This document shows, piece by piece, positions 29,039 to 37,918 of a stretch of 64,000 nucleotides of DNA. The stretch is from the NCBI RefSeq assembly GCF_010730575.1, contig NZ_AP022614.1, positions 2,976,001 to 3,040,000 of the forward strand, given 5' to 3'. Under the pieces are notes generated by a model. It ran no database searches. It worked only from the letters and a program-made list of their open reading frames with translations, and was not told where the DNA came from. Both the position numbers and the translations under genes were made by a program. The stretch comes from Mycobacterium parmense. Lineage in GTDB: Bacteria > Actinomycetota > Actinomycetes > Mycobacteriales > Mycobacteriaceae. The stretch's first letter is position 1. The number at the start of each line of letters is the position of its first letter.

Positions 29039-29527
29039 GTGACCGGCGCGGCGACGCCGGCGCTTGCCGCCCTCGTCGCGGCCGGCGTGCCGCACGAGAT
29101 CCTCAGGTACGACCATGACGCGGGGCGCCGCTCGTTCGGCGCCGAAGCGATCGACGAGCTGACGCGGGCGGGACGCATTGCGCCCGAACAGATCTTCAAA
29201 ACCCTGGTGCTCGCGGTGCCCGGCGGCCTGGCTGTCGCGGTTGTGCAGGCGTCGGGCCGCCTTTCGCTGAAGGCGACCGCCGCGGCGCTGGGCGTGGCCA
29301 AGGCCGGCATGGCGGAGCCGGCCGCCGCCGAACGGGCGACGGGTTACGTGCTGGGCGCCGTGTCACCGTTCGGGCAGCGCAAGCCGCTGCCGACCGTTGT
29401 TGACGCGGAAGCCCTCTCGTGGAACCGCGTGTACTGCAGCGCCGGCCGGCGCGGCTGGGAGGTGGGGGTGTCGCCCAGAGATCTGGTCCGGATCACCGGC
29501 GCGGTGGCGGCGCAGATCCGCACCTGA
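29039..29527 (+). CDS. ybaK: YbaK/EbsC aminoacyl-tRNA deacylase
   Basis: 162 residues from a GTG with GGAGCGAG upstream. The deacylase domain includes GVPHEILRYDHD, QIFKTLVLAV (catalytic-site Lys), LSLKATAAALG, GYVLGAVSPFGQRK and a C-terminal GWEVGVSPRDLV. YbaK hydrolyses Cys-tRNA(Pro). The reading frame is intact here, whereas M. tuberculosis H37Rv carries it as two adjacent genes (Rv3224A/Rv3224B). This is the last gene of the syntenic block before the accessory insertion. Confidence 0.92.
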   Translation: MTGAATPALAALVAAGVPHEILRYDHDAGRRSFGAEAIDELTRAGRIAPEQIFKTLVLAVPGGLAVAVVQASGRLSLKATAAALGVAKAGMAEPAAAERATGYVLGAVSPFGQRKPLPTVVDAEALSWNRVYCSAGRRGWEVGVSPRDLVRITGAVAAQIRT

Positions 29528-29691
29528 CCTCAAACGGCTCGTGAGCGTGTCGCTGATGATCAACCACGGCGGGGGACTCATCGGCGAGTATTCGTTTCAA
29601 ACCCGCGGGTGCGGGATCGGCGCATCAGATCGATGGCGGCGAAACCCACCGAGCCGAACTGAGCCGGTGACTTTGCCTGCCGTCGCGTGGT

Positions 29692-30924
29692 TCAGGCGAA
29701 CGCACTCTGCCCGGTGATGTGCCGGCCGACGATCAGGGACTGGATCTCGGCGGTTCCTTCATAGGTGACCAGGGCTTCCATGTCGCACAGGTGGCGCATG
29801 ACATGAAAGTCGAGCAGGATCCCGTTGCCGCCTAACACGTCGCGGGCCAGTCGGCACACGTTGCGGCCCTTGACCGTGCAGTAGTACTTGGCGAGTGCGG
29901 CCATCGTTTCTTCTACCTTGCCCTCATCGATGAGCCGGGCCATTCGGATGGCGTAGAGCTGCATCGCGGTGAGGTCCCCGAGCATCTCTACCAGCATCGA
30001 CTGAATGATCTGGGTCCTGGCGATCGGCCTGCCGAACTGCTTTCGTCGCAGGGCATAGTTCAGCGCGATGTCGTAGGCCACGACGGCGTGTCCGGCCGAC
30101 GCCCACGCGACGGAATTGCGGGTGCCGGCGAGCACCTTGCCCACATCTTTGAAGCTGTTGCAGTTCTGCAGCCGGGCATCGTCGGAGACGCGGCAGTCGG
30201 TGAGGGTGATGTCGGCGTTCTGTACCATCCGCAGCGACATTTTGCCGCCGATCTTTGTCGCCGTGTATCCAGGGTTTTCCTTCTCCACGACGAACGCCTT
30301 GACTTGGTTGTCCGCGGTGTCGCGGGCGTATACGACGATGTAGTCGCACCACACGGCGTTGCCCGGCCAGCGCTTGCGGCCGTTGAGCACCCATTCATCG
30401 CCCTGCCGTTCCGCGGTGGCTGCGAGGATGACGGCGTCCGAACCGTGTTCGGGCTCGGTCAGGGCGAACGCGCCGATCTTTTCCAGGCGCGCCATCGCCG
30501 GTAGATAACATTGCCGCTGTTCCTGCGAGCCCAGGAGGTTGATCGACTGCATCGCCAATCCGAGGTGGACCGCGAAGAACGTGGCGATGCTCCCGTCGAT
30601 GCGGGACAGTTCGTAGATGACAAGGCCGGCGGCGACCGCGCTCATCGGTGTGCACCCGCAGTCGCGGAGGTTGTAGTCGCCGACGATGTTCAGCGCTGCA
30701 AGCTTTGGGACCAGCCCGAACGGAAATTCGCCGCGTTCCCAGTAGTCGTTGACGACCGGGAGGACTTCGGCTTCGCCGAACGCCCGGACCTTGGCAATGA
30801 TCTCGCTTTCCGATTCGGTCAGCTGCTCTTTCATGAGGAAGTAGTCGGTCCCCCGGGCAAGGCCCGATGTCATCGCCGAGAGCGGCGGTGGCAGGGTCGG
30901 CGTCCTTGGCGCCTCGTGTCTCAA
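29692..30924 (-). CDS. Acyl-CoA dehydrogenase, glutaryl-CoA dehydrogenase/ACX4-like
   Basis: 410 residues from TTG at 30924; ATG codons at 30873 and 30834 are alternatives. FAD/acyl-CoA motifs include FALTEPEHGSDA, NGRKRWPGNA (a variant of the usual NGxKxWI), KQFGRPIARTQIIQ and CRLARDVLGGNGI. The catalytic-base region TYEGTAEIQSLIVGR places Glu as in glutaryl-CoA dehydrogenases. I favour the long form because the N-terminus (PTLPPPLS ... DYF) aligns with that subgroup. It is the last gene of the PHA operon, 33 bp after phaZ, and would oxidise acyl-CoAs released from the polymer (inference). Confidence 0.88.
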   Translation of the reverse strand: MRHEAPRTPTLPPPLSAMTSGLARGTDYFLMKEQLTESESEIIAKVRAFGEAEVLPVVNDYWERGEFPFGLVPKLAALNIVGDYNLRDCGCTPMSAVAAGLVIYELSRIDGSIATFFAVHLGLAMQSINLLGSQEQRQCYLPAMARLEKIGAFALTEPEHGSDAVILAATAERQGDEWVLNGRKRWPGNAVWCDYIVVYARDTADNQVKAFVVEKENPGYTATKIGGKMSLRMVQNADITLTDCRVSDDARLQNCNSFKDVGKVLAGTRNSVAWASAGHAVVAYDIALNYALRRKQFGRPIARTQIIQSMLVEMLGDLTAMQLYAIRMARLIDEGKVEETMAALAKYYCTVKGRNVCRLARDVLGGNGILLDFHVMRHLCDMEALVTYEGTAEIQSLIVGRHITGQSAFA

Positions 30925-30957
30925 ACGAGCTGAGCGGTTTGGGTCTCGTTGTCATGG

Positions 30958-31851
30958 TTATGGCCGCTCGCCCGGTTGGTGCAGAAACGTTTCGATGACG
31001 GGCGCCAGCTCGCCCGCGTTGTGCACGAGATCGATGTGGCCGCCGCTGTGTTGGTGAAGTCGCGAATGGGGAAGCAACGCGTTCATGATGTGCGCGTTGA
31101 CTATCGGAATGATCGGATCATCGGCGCCGGCCACGATGAGCGTCTCCTGCCGCACGGCAGGCAGCGCGAACAAGCTGGTCCACACCGAACCCGCGAGGAG
31201 CTGATGTAGGTAGCCCACCTTCGATCCCGCGTGTAACTGCTGCAGGAACAATCGCGCCACATCCTCCCCGTGAGCGCGGACAGTGCCGCCGTAAAGCTCA
31301 CCGGCGATGGAGGCGGCGTAGTCCGGATCCGAAAACCTGCGCGGGGTAGCCATCTTCACCAGTACACGTGGATGAGCGGGCACCATCAACGCCCCGGTGC
31401 CCGTTGCCACCAGCATGAGGCGCCGACATCGGCGCGGATTTTGGAAGGCGAACTGCTGCGCAAGCGCCCCACCCCAGGACAGACCGAGCACATCCACCAC
31501 GCCGATGCCGAGCCCGGACAGCACCCGGCCCAACACCCATGCAAGGTAGGGGAACCCGTAGGGCGCAGGGGATGTGGGCGATCCTCCGGTCCCCGGCACA
31601 TCGAATCTCACCACCGTGGTGTCCGGATCGAGCTGCTCAACCAGCGGGTCCAGCACCTCCAGGCTTGCCCCGATGCCATTACACAACACCAGCGGCACAC
31701 CGGTTCCCCCTCGCACGTTCACCCGGATCCGCTGCCCGCCGGTGGCGACGTAGCACTCTTCGCCGAACAGACTTACCGGTAGGGCACGAAGACGTTGCCG
31801 CTCCCTGGTCGGTCGACGCTTGCCGGCGGCCCGTGACTTGTGCTGCGTCAT
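30958..31851 (-). CDS. phaZ: Intracellular poly(3-hydroxyalkanoate) depolymerase (PhaZ-like)
   Basis: 297 residues. An alpha/beta hydrolase with the nucleophile elbow GLSWGGALAQQFA (Ser125), oxyanion region LVLCNGIGAS, Asp in VAGADDPIIP and His in HSGGHIDLV. The SWGGALAQQFA signature is typical of intracellular medium-chain PHA depolymerases. It starts with an ATGA overlap on the upstream ALDH fragment, and phaC is one gene further upstream, supporting the polymer-mobilisation role. A generic esterase is the alternative. Confidence 0.82.
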   Translation of the reverse strand: MTQHKSRAAGKRRPTRERQRLRALPVSLFGEECYVATGGQRIRVNVRGGTGVPLVLCNGIGASLEVLDPLVEQLDPDTTVVRFDVPGTGGSPTSPAPYGFPYLAWVLGRVLSGLGIGVVDVLGLSWGGALAQQFAFQNPRRCRRLMLVATGTGALMVPAHPRVLVKMATPRRFSDPDYAASIAGELYGGTVRAHGEDVARLFLQQLHAGSKVGYLHQLLAGSVWTSLFALPAVRQETLIVAGADDPIIPIVNAHIMNALLPHSRLHQHSGGHIDLVHNAGELAPVIETFLHQPGERP

Positions 31852-32078
31852 AGCGAAATCCTGCGCACGGTGCTGGGTACCTCGTCGGTTTCGCGGCCGG
31901 CATCTTGACCCAGGGCTGTCGCGATCTGATCCTCGTTCTCGTCGAGAAGTCGCTCGATTCGTCCAAGTTGGTGCAGTCGCCAATTGACCGCCCGGGTGCG
32001 TCCGCTTGCGAACGCGCCACGGACAGTGGCTAGTCGGCCGGTGAGCTCGGACAGTGCGATGACCGTATGGGCGGTCAT
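31848..32078 (-). pseudogene. N-terminal fragment of a class-3-type aldehyde dehydrogenase
   Basis: A 76-residue open frame. LRATVRGAF-like N-terminal ALDH features are visible (TVRGAFASGRTRAVNWRLHQL, then RIERLLDENEDQIATALGQDAGRET). They match the first 70 residues of fatty/coniferyl aldehyde dehydrogenases, whose full length is about 450-490. The Rossmann and catalytic Cys domains are gone. The frame begins 4 bp after phaC and ends in an ATGA overlap with phaZ, so the deletion scar became part of the operon. It may still be translated and help couple phaZ translation. Confidence 0.75.
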
Positions 32079-32082
32079 CTTG

Positions 32083-33783
32083 TCACTTTTCCATCACGTA
32101 GCCGCCAGGCGCTGGACCCAGTGGCGGAAGTTCCTCGCCACCAAGCGCTTTCGGCGCGTCAACCTCCGATCCGCTGCGCTCAGCGAGCCAGCTGACGTAA
32201 TCCGGCCACCAGGAGTCCACATGCTTTTCAGCGGACTCGAGCCACTGCTGGGGATCCTCGACGTCGACTGGGCCGGTGCGGAACGACGCCTTGGGGTTGC
32301 CTGGCGGATTGACCAACGCCGCGATGTGACCGCTGGTTGACAGCACGAATCGGTTGTCCTTGCTGCCGAGCAGCCGCGCGCTGCGGTAGGTGGCCTGCCA
32401 TGGACAGATGTGGTCGGCGACGCCGCCGACAATATAGGCGTCCGAAGTGATCTTGGAGAGGTCGACCGGGCTGCCCAGCATGCTGACCCCGCCGGGAGTC
32501 ACCAGCGCATTGTTCAGACCCATCAGCACCAGGTCGCGGTGTAGCGCGGCGGCCATCCGGGTCGTGTCGGCGTTCCAGAACAACACGTCGAACGCCGCCG
32601 GCTTGCGGCCCTGCACGTAGTTGTTCACCACATACCGCCAGACCAGGTCGGTGGGACGCAGCCAGGCGAACATCTCGGCCATGTCCCGTCCATCCAGAAA
32701 ACCCTTCCTGGCCGATACTCGTATCGCCGCCTGCGCAGCGCGGTCGCTCATCGCGGCTGCCGCAAAGCCCGCCCGGGTCTCATCCAGTACGGTGACCGCC
32801 AAGTTGAGGCCCGCGATCCGGTCGCCCTCCCCGATCTCGGCGAGGTGAGCCGCCGTCATCGCTGCGAGAATTCCGCCCGAGCAGGTGGCCAACAGGTGGG
32901 TACTGCCGGCCCCGGTAATTTTCTCCGCCGCGTCCATCGCCTCCACGATCGCCGCCCCGTAGGTGTCGAAGCCCCAATCTCGATGGCGTGCTTGCGGATT
33001 GCGCCACGAAATCACGAAGACCTGCTGGCCCTGCTGGACGAAGTACTCGATCATGCTGCGCCCCGGCGCGATATCCATCACGTAGTACTTGTTGATCACC
33101 GGCGGCACCATGAGCAACGGAATCGTGCGCACCGTGGGCGTCTGCGGGGCGTATTGAATCAGCTCGAACACCGAGGTTTGCACTACGACAGCTCCTTTGG
33201 TGACAGCCAGGTTCTCCCCCACCGCATAGGCGTCGGGCTCGACCATCGCCGGCACTCGAGGCTTCGAAAGCATGTCTCGGGCAAAGGCTCTCGCGCCGCG
33301 TACCGCGCTCAGGCCGCCGGTATCGATCAACGCCTTCCAGCCCAGCGGACTGATCAGCGGGTTGTTGCTGGGCGCGAGGCCCTCCACAAAGTTGTCGATG
33401 ACGAACTGCATCTTCTCTCTATCGCGCCAATCCAGCTCGGCGTCGGCCAGCAACCCCTCGGCGGTCTCTGAACCCGCCAAATATGCCTGCATGATCCGGT
33501 GCAGCAGCGGATTCTGTTCCCATGCGGGGTCGGCGAACCGTTTGTCGGCACGTGCCGGAGCGCGGTGCGACTTGCCCGTCGCGATACTGGCGAACTCACG
33601 GGCCAGCGCGCCAACGCGATCAGCCACCGCGCCGGGCTGCTGGGCGAGGCTACCCGCGAAGCGGGCCCAGGTGGCGTTAGGCATCATCCGGCCGACGAAT
33701 GGCTTCGTGGCGCTGGTGAGAAGCAGATCCAGCGGCGCAGCCAGCTCGTCGACTTTGGTGGTGGGATCTTTGGGAGTTGGCAT
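32083..33783 (-). CDS. phaC: Poly(3-hydroxyalkanoate) synthase, class II-like PhaC
   Basis: 566 residues from the ATG in MPTPKDPTTK, the length of class I/II synthases. The lipase-like box is TCSGG with nucleophile Cys301. The catalytic Asp is in VGGVADHICPW and the His in STSGHIAALVNPP. The N-terminal PhaC domain (LDWRDREKMQFVIDNFVEGLAPSN) is present. It polymerises 3-hydroxyacyl-CoA into storage polyester granules. It lies 2 bp after fadD. PhaC is not a standard M. tuberculosis core gene, so this operon marks environmental metabolism. Confidence 0.93.
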   Translation of the reverse strand: MPTPKDPTTKVDELAAPLDLLLTSATKPFVGRMMPNATWARFAGSLAQQPGAVADRVGALAREFASIATGKSHRAPARADKRFADPAWEQNPLLHRIMQAYLAGSETAEGLLADAELDWRDREKMQFVIDNFVEGLAPSNNPLISPLGWKALIDTGGLSAVRGARAFARDMLSKPRVPAMVEPDAYAVGENLAVTKGAVVVQTSVFELIQYAPQTPTVRTIPLLMVPPVINKYYVMDIAPGRSMIEYFVQQGQQVFVISWRNPQARHRDWGFDTYGAAIVEAMDAAEKITGAGSTHLLATCSGGILAAMTAAHLAEIGEGDRIAGLNLAVTVLDETRAGFAAAAMSDRAAQAAIRVSARKGFLDGRDMAEMFAWLRPTDLVWRYVVNNYVQGRKPAAFDVLFWNADTTRMAAALHRDLVLMGLNNALVTPGGVSMLGSPVDLSKITSDAYIVGGVADHICPWQATYRSARLLGSKDNRFVLSTSGHIAALVNPPGNPKASFRTGPVDVEDPQQWLESAEKHVDSWWPDYVSWLAERSGSEVDAPKALGGEELPPLGPAPGGYVMEK

Positions 33784-33785
33784 AA

Positions 33786-35291
33786 CTATTGTGTGCCTTC
33801 CGGTACAATGATGTCGCGTTTCTGGACCTTTCCGGTGGGGCCCTTGGGTAGCTCGTCGACGAGCCAAACCTTGCGCGGATACTTGTAAGCGGCCACCCGG
33901 GCCTTGACGTAGTCACGCAACTCATCGGGCGTGGCCGCAGCGTCTTTTTTGAGGGCGACGGCCGCGCCGACCTCCTCACCCAGCGAGTCGTGCGGGACCC
34001 CGATGACCGCGGCTTCGGCCACCGCGGGATGCTCGTAGAGCACTTCCTCGATCTCGCGGGGGTAGACGTTGTAGCCGCCCCGGATGATCATGTCCTTGGT
34101 CCGGTCGACGATGTAGAAGTACCCGTCCTCGTCGATGCGTCCGACGTCGCCGGTCGCCAGCCAACCATCCGGCGTGATGGTTGCCTTTGTCGCGTCGGGA
34201 AGGTTCCAGTAGCCCTTCATCACGTTGTGCCCGCGGATCTGGATCTCGCCGGTGTTGCCCTGCGGCACCTCAAGCCCGTCCAGGTCAACAACCCGCATCT
34301 GCACACCTTCGATCGGGGTCCCGATCGAGCCCACCCTGCGCTCCCGGTGCGGATGGTTGAACGCGGCCGCAGGTGAGCTCTCGGAGAGCCCATAGCCCTC
34401 CAAAACGGTACAGCCAAAGGCCTTTTCGAAATCGCTGAGAACCTGCACGGGCATCGCGGCACCACCCGAGACGCAGACCCGCAACGTGCGCGTCGCCTTC
34501 GCCGCGGCCTGGTCGGCCACGCTGAGCAGCGCCGAGTACATCGTCGGCACCCCCTCGAACACGGTGACGGCGTCGCGCTCGATCACCTCGAGAGCCTTGC
34601 GCGGATCGAACCGCGAAATGAGCGTCAACGTCGAACCCGCGAGGACCGCCCCGTTGAGCCCGCAGGTCAAGCCGAACACGTGGAACAACGGCAAGCAGCC
34701 CATCACCACATCGTCGGGCCCCGTTTCGACGAGGGTGCGGACACTGACCTCCGCGTTGCGGCCCAGATTGCCGTGGGTGAGCATGGCGCCCTTGGGCCTG
34801 CCGGTGGTGCCGGAGGTGTGCAGGATCACCGCGACGTCGTCGTGGCCACGTTCCACAGGTGCGTCTTGGGGCGGCAGGTCGGCGATCAGCTCCATCAGGC
34901 CGGCGTCATCGACAATCCAGAACTCCGAACCCGTTTCCTGGGCGCCGGCGCTGGCCTCGCCGGCGAAGCCGGGTGTGCCGAACAACGCCTTTGCGCCGCT
35001 GTTGGACAGGTAATAGGACACCTCACGCGCCTTGAGCAAGGGATTCATCGGAACCCCGACCGCACCGCGATAGATGATCCCGTAGAACACGATGGCGAAT
35101 GCGGGTGTGTTGGGGAGCATCACGCCGACCCGATCCCCCGGTTCGATTCCGGCCTGCTCGAGCAGCGTCGCCACCCGGGACGCTGCAGCGTGGAACTCAG
35201 CGAAGGTGAATTGGAGGTCGTCGCACCGCAGCGCGACGCGGTCAGGGTCGCGCTGCATGGATGCGACGAGATTGGCGCTCAGGCCGGTCAT
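33786..35291 (-). CDS. Long-chain fatty-acid-CoA ligase (FadD family)
   Basis: 501 residues from the ATG in MTGLSANLVAS. An ANL-superfamily enzyme with the P-loop LHTSGTTGRPKGAMLTH, LEGYGLSESSP, WLATGDVGRIDEDGYFYIVDR and the hinge/C-terminal catalytic lysine in LPKGPTGKVQKR. It would activate acids to acyl-CoA for the co-transcribed PHA genes. A nearly homologous fragment lies divergently at 35456. Upstream frame to 35423 lacks similarity. First gene of the fadD-phaC-phaZ-acd operon. Confidence 0.92.
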   Translation of the reverse strand: MTGLSANLVASMQRDPDRVALRCDDLQFTFAEFHAAASRVATLLEQAGIEPGDRVGVMLPNTPAFAIVFYGIIYRGAVGVPMNPLLKAREVSYYLSNSGAKALFGTPGFAGEASAGAQETGSEFWIVDDAGLMELIADLPPQDAPVERGHDDVAVILHTSGTTGRPKGAMLTHGNLGRNAEVSVRTLVETGPDDVVMGCLPLFHVFGLTCGLNGAVLAGSTLTLISRFDPRKALEVIERDAVTVFEGVPTMYSALLSVADQAAAKATRTLRVCVSGGAAMPVQVLSDFEKAFGCTVLEGYGLSESSPAAAFNHPHRERRVGSIGTPIEGVQMRVVDLDGLEVPQGNTGEIQIRGHNVMKGYWNLPDATKATITPDGWLATGDVGRIDEDGYFYIVDRTKDMIIRGGYNVYPREIEEVLYEHPAVAEAAVIGVPHDSLGEEVGAAVALKKDAAATPDELRDYVKARVAAYKYPRKVWLVDELPKGPTGKVQKRDIIVPEGTQ

Positions 35292-35455
35292 GTTCTGCCT
35301 CTGTGGATCTAATGGTGTGCCCGCTTCCAGGGCTGTCCCGAGGAACACAATCGTCCTCTCGGCGACATCACGCGACAATGTCGGCGGGCACAACGACCCG
35401 GCCGCCTCGGTGTGATGGCGCACAGCTGATTGCCGATCGCCGTTGACGTGCGGCC

Positions 35456-35617
35456 ATGGCGTGCTTGTTCGATACGGAGGTCCTGTTGGCGAGCGGTCCG
35501 GAATTCGCAGTCGTCTTCTGCGGCGTCTTGCACGCCGGTGCCGTTGTGGTGCCGATGAATCCGCCGCACAACTCCCGCGAAGTCGCGTTTCTCTCGGTCA
35601 TCACGGGTGCACAATGT
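35456..35617 (+). pseudogene. Remnant of a second FadD-type acyl-CoA ligase
   Basis: In a 133-codon frame, SGPEFAVVFCGVLHAGAVVV then PMNPPHNSREVAFLSVITGA matches FadD residues around TPAFAIVFYGIIYRGAVGVP and MNPLLKAREVSYYLSNSGA of the neighbouring gene. Similarity starts and ends abruptly, and the rest of the frame (to 35857) is unrelated. The P-loop and catalytic regions are absent. It lies in a 585-bp stretch (35292-35876) between the fadD and mdlC-like genes that otherwise shows no intact gene. Confidence 0.72.
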
Positions 35618-35876
35618 GATGAAGGGCTGCTGGAACTCGGCACAATCCGGCGCGGACGCCGTTGTCGACGAATGGTTTTCGACGCATCGAGCGAGCCCGT
35701 CCCGGGCTGCGGACGCGCAAGTCCGGGCGGGCGATTGTTTCCTGGGACATGGGCTGGGGTTGGACGTTGTTGCCGAGCACATAGACAGCCATCGGCGGTT
35801 GGAGTGAGGTGTTGGGTAGCAATGCGCGATCAGAATGCACTGACGCGACTCGTCTAGTGGAAGGTCGGATAGGGCG

Positions 35877-37490
35877 ATGGCTGACCAGAAATCCGTTCAT
35901 GAGGTGACCTATGACCTGTTGCGCACCCTGGGTCTGACCACCGTGTTCGGCAATCCAGGCTCCACCGAGCAGACATTTCTGAAGAACTTTCCCGACGACT
36001 TCACCTATGTCCTGGGGTTGCAGGAGGCCTCGGTAATGGCCATGGCCGACGGGTTCGCCCAATGCACCGGGAAGCCCGCACTGGTCAACGTGCATACCGC
36101 CGCGGGGACCGGAAACGCGATGGGCAGCGTGGTGGCGGCGTACAAGGGCAACACACCGCTGATCATTACGGCCGGCCAGCAGACCCGCGAAATGGTTTTG
36201 TGTGAGCCGTATCTGAGCAATCCGGATGAGACGGTGTTTCCGCAGCCATGGGTGAAGTGGGCATACGAGCCGAAGCGCGCCGAGGATGTGCCGGCGGCGT
36301 TCATGCGGGCCTACACGGTCGCGTTGCAGCCGCCAGCCGGTCCGGTGTTCTTGTCGATACCGCTTGACGACTGGGAGAAACCCGCGCTGGGCCCCGCGGT
36401 TATCCGCACGGTCAGTCATCGCGTCAGCCCCGATGCCGCACGGCTGCGCGGATTCGCCGAACGCATCAACAAGGCTAAGCGGCCTGCTTTGGTGGTCGGG
36501 CCTGAAGTCGATCGCAGTGGCGCCTGGGATGCCGGAGTCGCGTTCGCCGAGAAGGTCGGCGCGCCGGTATACGGCAGCGCGTTGCCCGACCGGGCGTCGT
36601 TCCCCGAGGATCATCCGCTTTTCCAAGGGCAGCTGGCGATGACCGTCGCTGGTGTCGCTGAGACGTTACAGAGCTACGACCTGGTGGTGGTCATCGGGGC
36701 GCAGGTCTTCCGGTACTACCCCTACGTGGCGGGCGAGTATCTGCCCGAGGGCACCGAGCTGCTGCAGATCACCGCCGATCCTCGACTGGCCGCGACCGCG
36801 CCGGTGGGTGACAGCGTGCTGGGTGATGCCCTGCTGGTGTTGGAGCAGCTGGTGGAGCTGGTCGACGACCACAGCGACCGCTCGGTCCCGCCTCGGAAGG
36901 CGAACACTGGCGCCGTTGACGTGAGCGGATCGGCACCGTTGACTGCGGATGCCGTATGGCAGACATTGAGCACCGTCAAGCCCGCCGACTCGCCCCTGGT
37001 CACCGAGTCGACATCAACCCAGGCCCAACAAACGCGATTCCTGCCCAGCACCCGCCCGGCTTCGTTCTTCGCCACCCCCAGCGGCGGTATCGGTTGGGGC
37101 GTGCCCGCGGCGGTCGGCATCGCGCTGGGCGACCGAGCCCGAGGCGTCAAGCGCACCGTGGTCGCCACCATCGGCGACGGATCATTCCAATACTCGGTGC
37201 AGGCCATATACACGGCCGCCCAACATAAGTTGCCCATCGTGTTCGTCGTGATGCGCAACGGCGAATACTCAATCCTGAAGTCGTTCGCGGTGTTGGAGAA
37301 GACACCCGGCGTGCCTGGACTGGACTTGCCCGGCCTCGACATCGCCTCCATCGCAACAGGTTTCGGCTGCCACGCGGTCAACGTCGACACCACCGAGAAA
37401 CTGGCGCACGAATTCACCAACGCGCTGAACGCCGAAGGGCCTACCGTCATCGTGGTGCCTACCAAACCGCAAGCTACGCATTTGGGCTGA
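35877..37490 (+). CDS. mdlC: ThDP-dependent benzoylformate-decarboxylase-like enzyme
   Basis: 537 residues with all three ThDP-enzyme domains. Residues matching benzoylformate decarboxylase are Ser29 in GNPGST, Glu50 in LQEASVMAMADG (cofactor activation) and His73 in NVHTAAGTGNAMG. The ThDP/Mg motif is GDGSFQYSVQA ... MRNGEYSILKSF. The second catalytic His (His281 in the Pseudomonas enzyme, FRYHQY) is replaced by Tyr281 in FRYYPY, so the reaction may differ from classical decarboxylation. The gene is followed by a tautomerase and a regulator on the same strand. The symbol indicates the family only. Confidence 0.85.
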   Translation: MADQKSVHEVTYDLLRTLGLTTVFGNPGSTEQTFLKNFPDDFTYVLGLQEASVMAMADGFAQCTGKPALVNVHTAAGTGNAMGSVVAAYKGNTPLIITAGQQTREMVLCEPYLSNPDETVFPQPWVKWAYEPKRAEDVPAAFMRAYTVALQPPAGPVFLSIPLDDWEKPALGPAVIRTVSHRVSPDAARLRGFAERINKAKRPALVVGPEVDRSGAWDAGVAFAEKVGAPVYGSALPDRASFPEDHPLFQGQLAMTVAGVAETLQSYDLVVVIGAQVFRYYPYVAGEYLPEGTELLQITADPRLAATAPVGDSVLGDALLVLEQLVELVDDHSDRSVPPRKANTGAVDVSGSAPLTADAVWQTLSTVKPADSPLVTESTSTQAQQTRFLPSTRPASFFATPSGGIGWGVPAAVGIALGDRARGVKRTVVATIGDGSFQYSVQAIYTAAQHKLPIVFVVMRNGEYSILKSFAVLEKTPGVPGLDLPGLDIASIATGFGCHAVNVDTTEKLAHEFTNALNAEGPTVIVVPTKPQATHLG

Positions 37491-37525
37491 CGCCGTCAGC
37501 TCATCGCTTATTTCACGGAGTGACC

Positions 37526-37918
37526 ATGCCGGTCTACACCTGCACGACGACAACGGGGACGCTTACCGCCGACGTCAAGAGCGCGTTGGCTCGAGAGCTC
37601 AGCCGCATCCACGCCGAGATCAATCATGTGCCCAGCACCTACGTCAACGTTGTTTTTCATGAGCTCCCGCACGGCGGGATTTACACCGACGGCGTGCCCG
37701 CGGATCCGGTGCTGGTCAACAGTTGGGTGCGATCCGGTCACCCACTAGACGAAACAACCCGTCTGGCAACGGAAATCGCATCCGCCGTGTCCCGGATTGC
37801 CAATATTGACGCCGCCCGGGTTCTGGTGGTGATCCAGAACAGTCCGGCGAGCGGAGCGGTCGAAGGTGGCCGTGTCCTGCCCGAGCCCGGGCAAGAGCAG
37901 GCCTGGGTCTGTCATTGA
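37526..37918 (+). CDS. Tautomerase_3-family protein
   Basis: 130 residues from the second possible start, chosen because it gives the catalytic N-terminal proline after Met removal (M-P-V-Y-T). It has VNVVFHELPHGGIYTDG and RIHAEINHVPSTY, typical of the cis-CaaD-like tautomerase_3 group, which is about twice the size of 4-oxalocrotonate tautomerase. GTG at 37520 would bury Pro at position 4. It follows the mdlC-like gene by 35 bp and is probably in the same transcript, consistent with aromatic or unsaturated acid catabolism (inference). Confidence 0.85.
   Translation: MPVYTCTTTTGTLTADVKSALARELSRIHAEINHVPSTYVNVVFHELPHGGIYTDGVPADPVLVNSWVRSGHPLDETTRLATEIASAVSRIANIDAARVLVVIQNSPASGAVEGGRVLPEPGQEQAWVCH

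Noticed and set aside
29528..29691. Possible gene fragment after ybaK (SLMINHGGGLIGEYSF)
   Set aside because: Too short and without a recognisable family. Treated as intergenic sequence.
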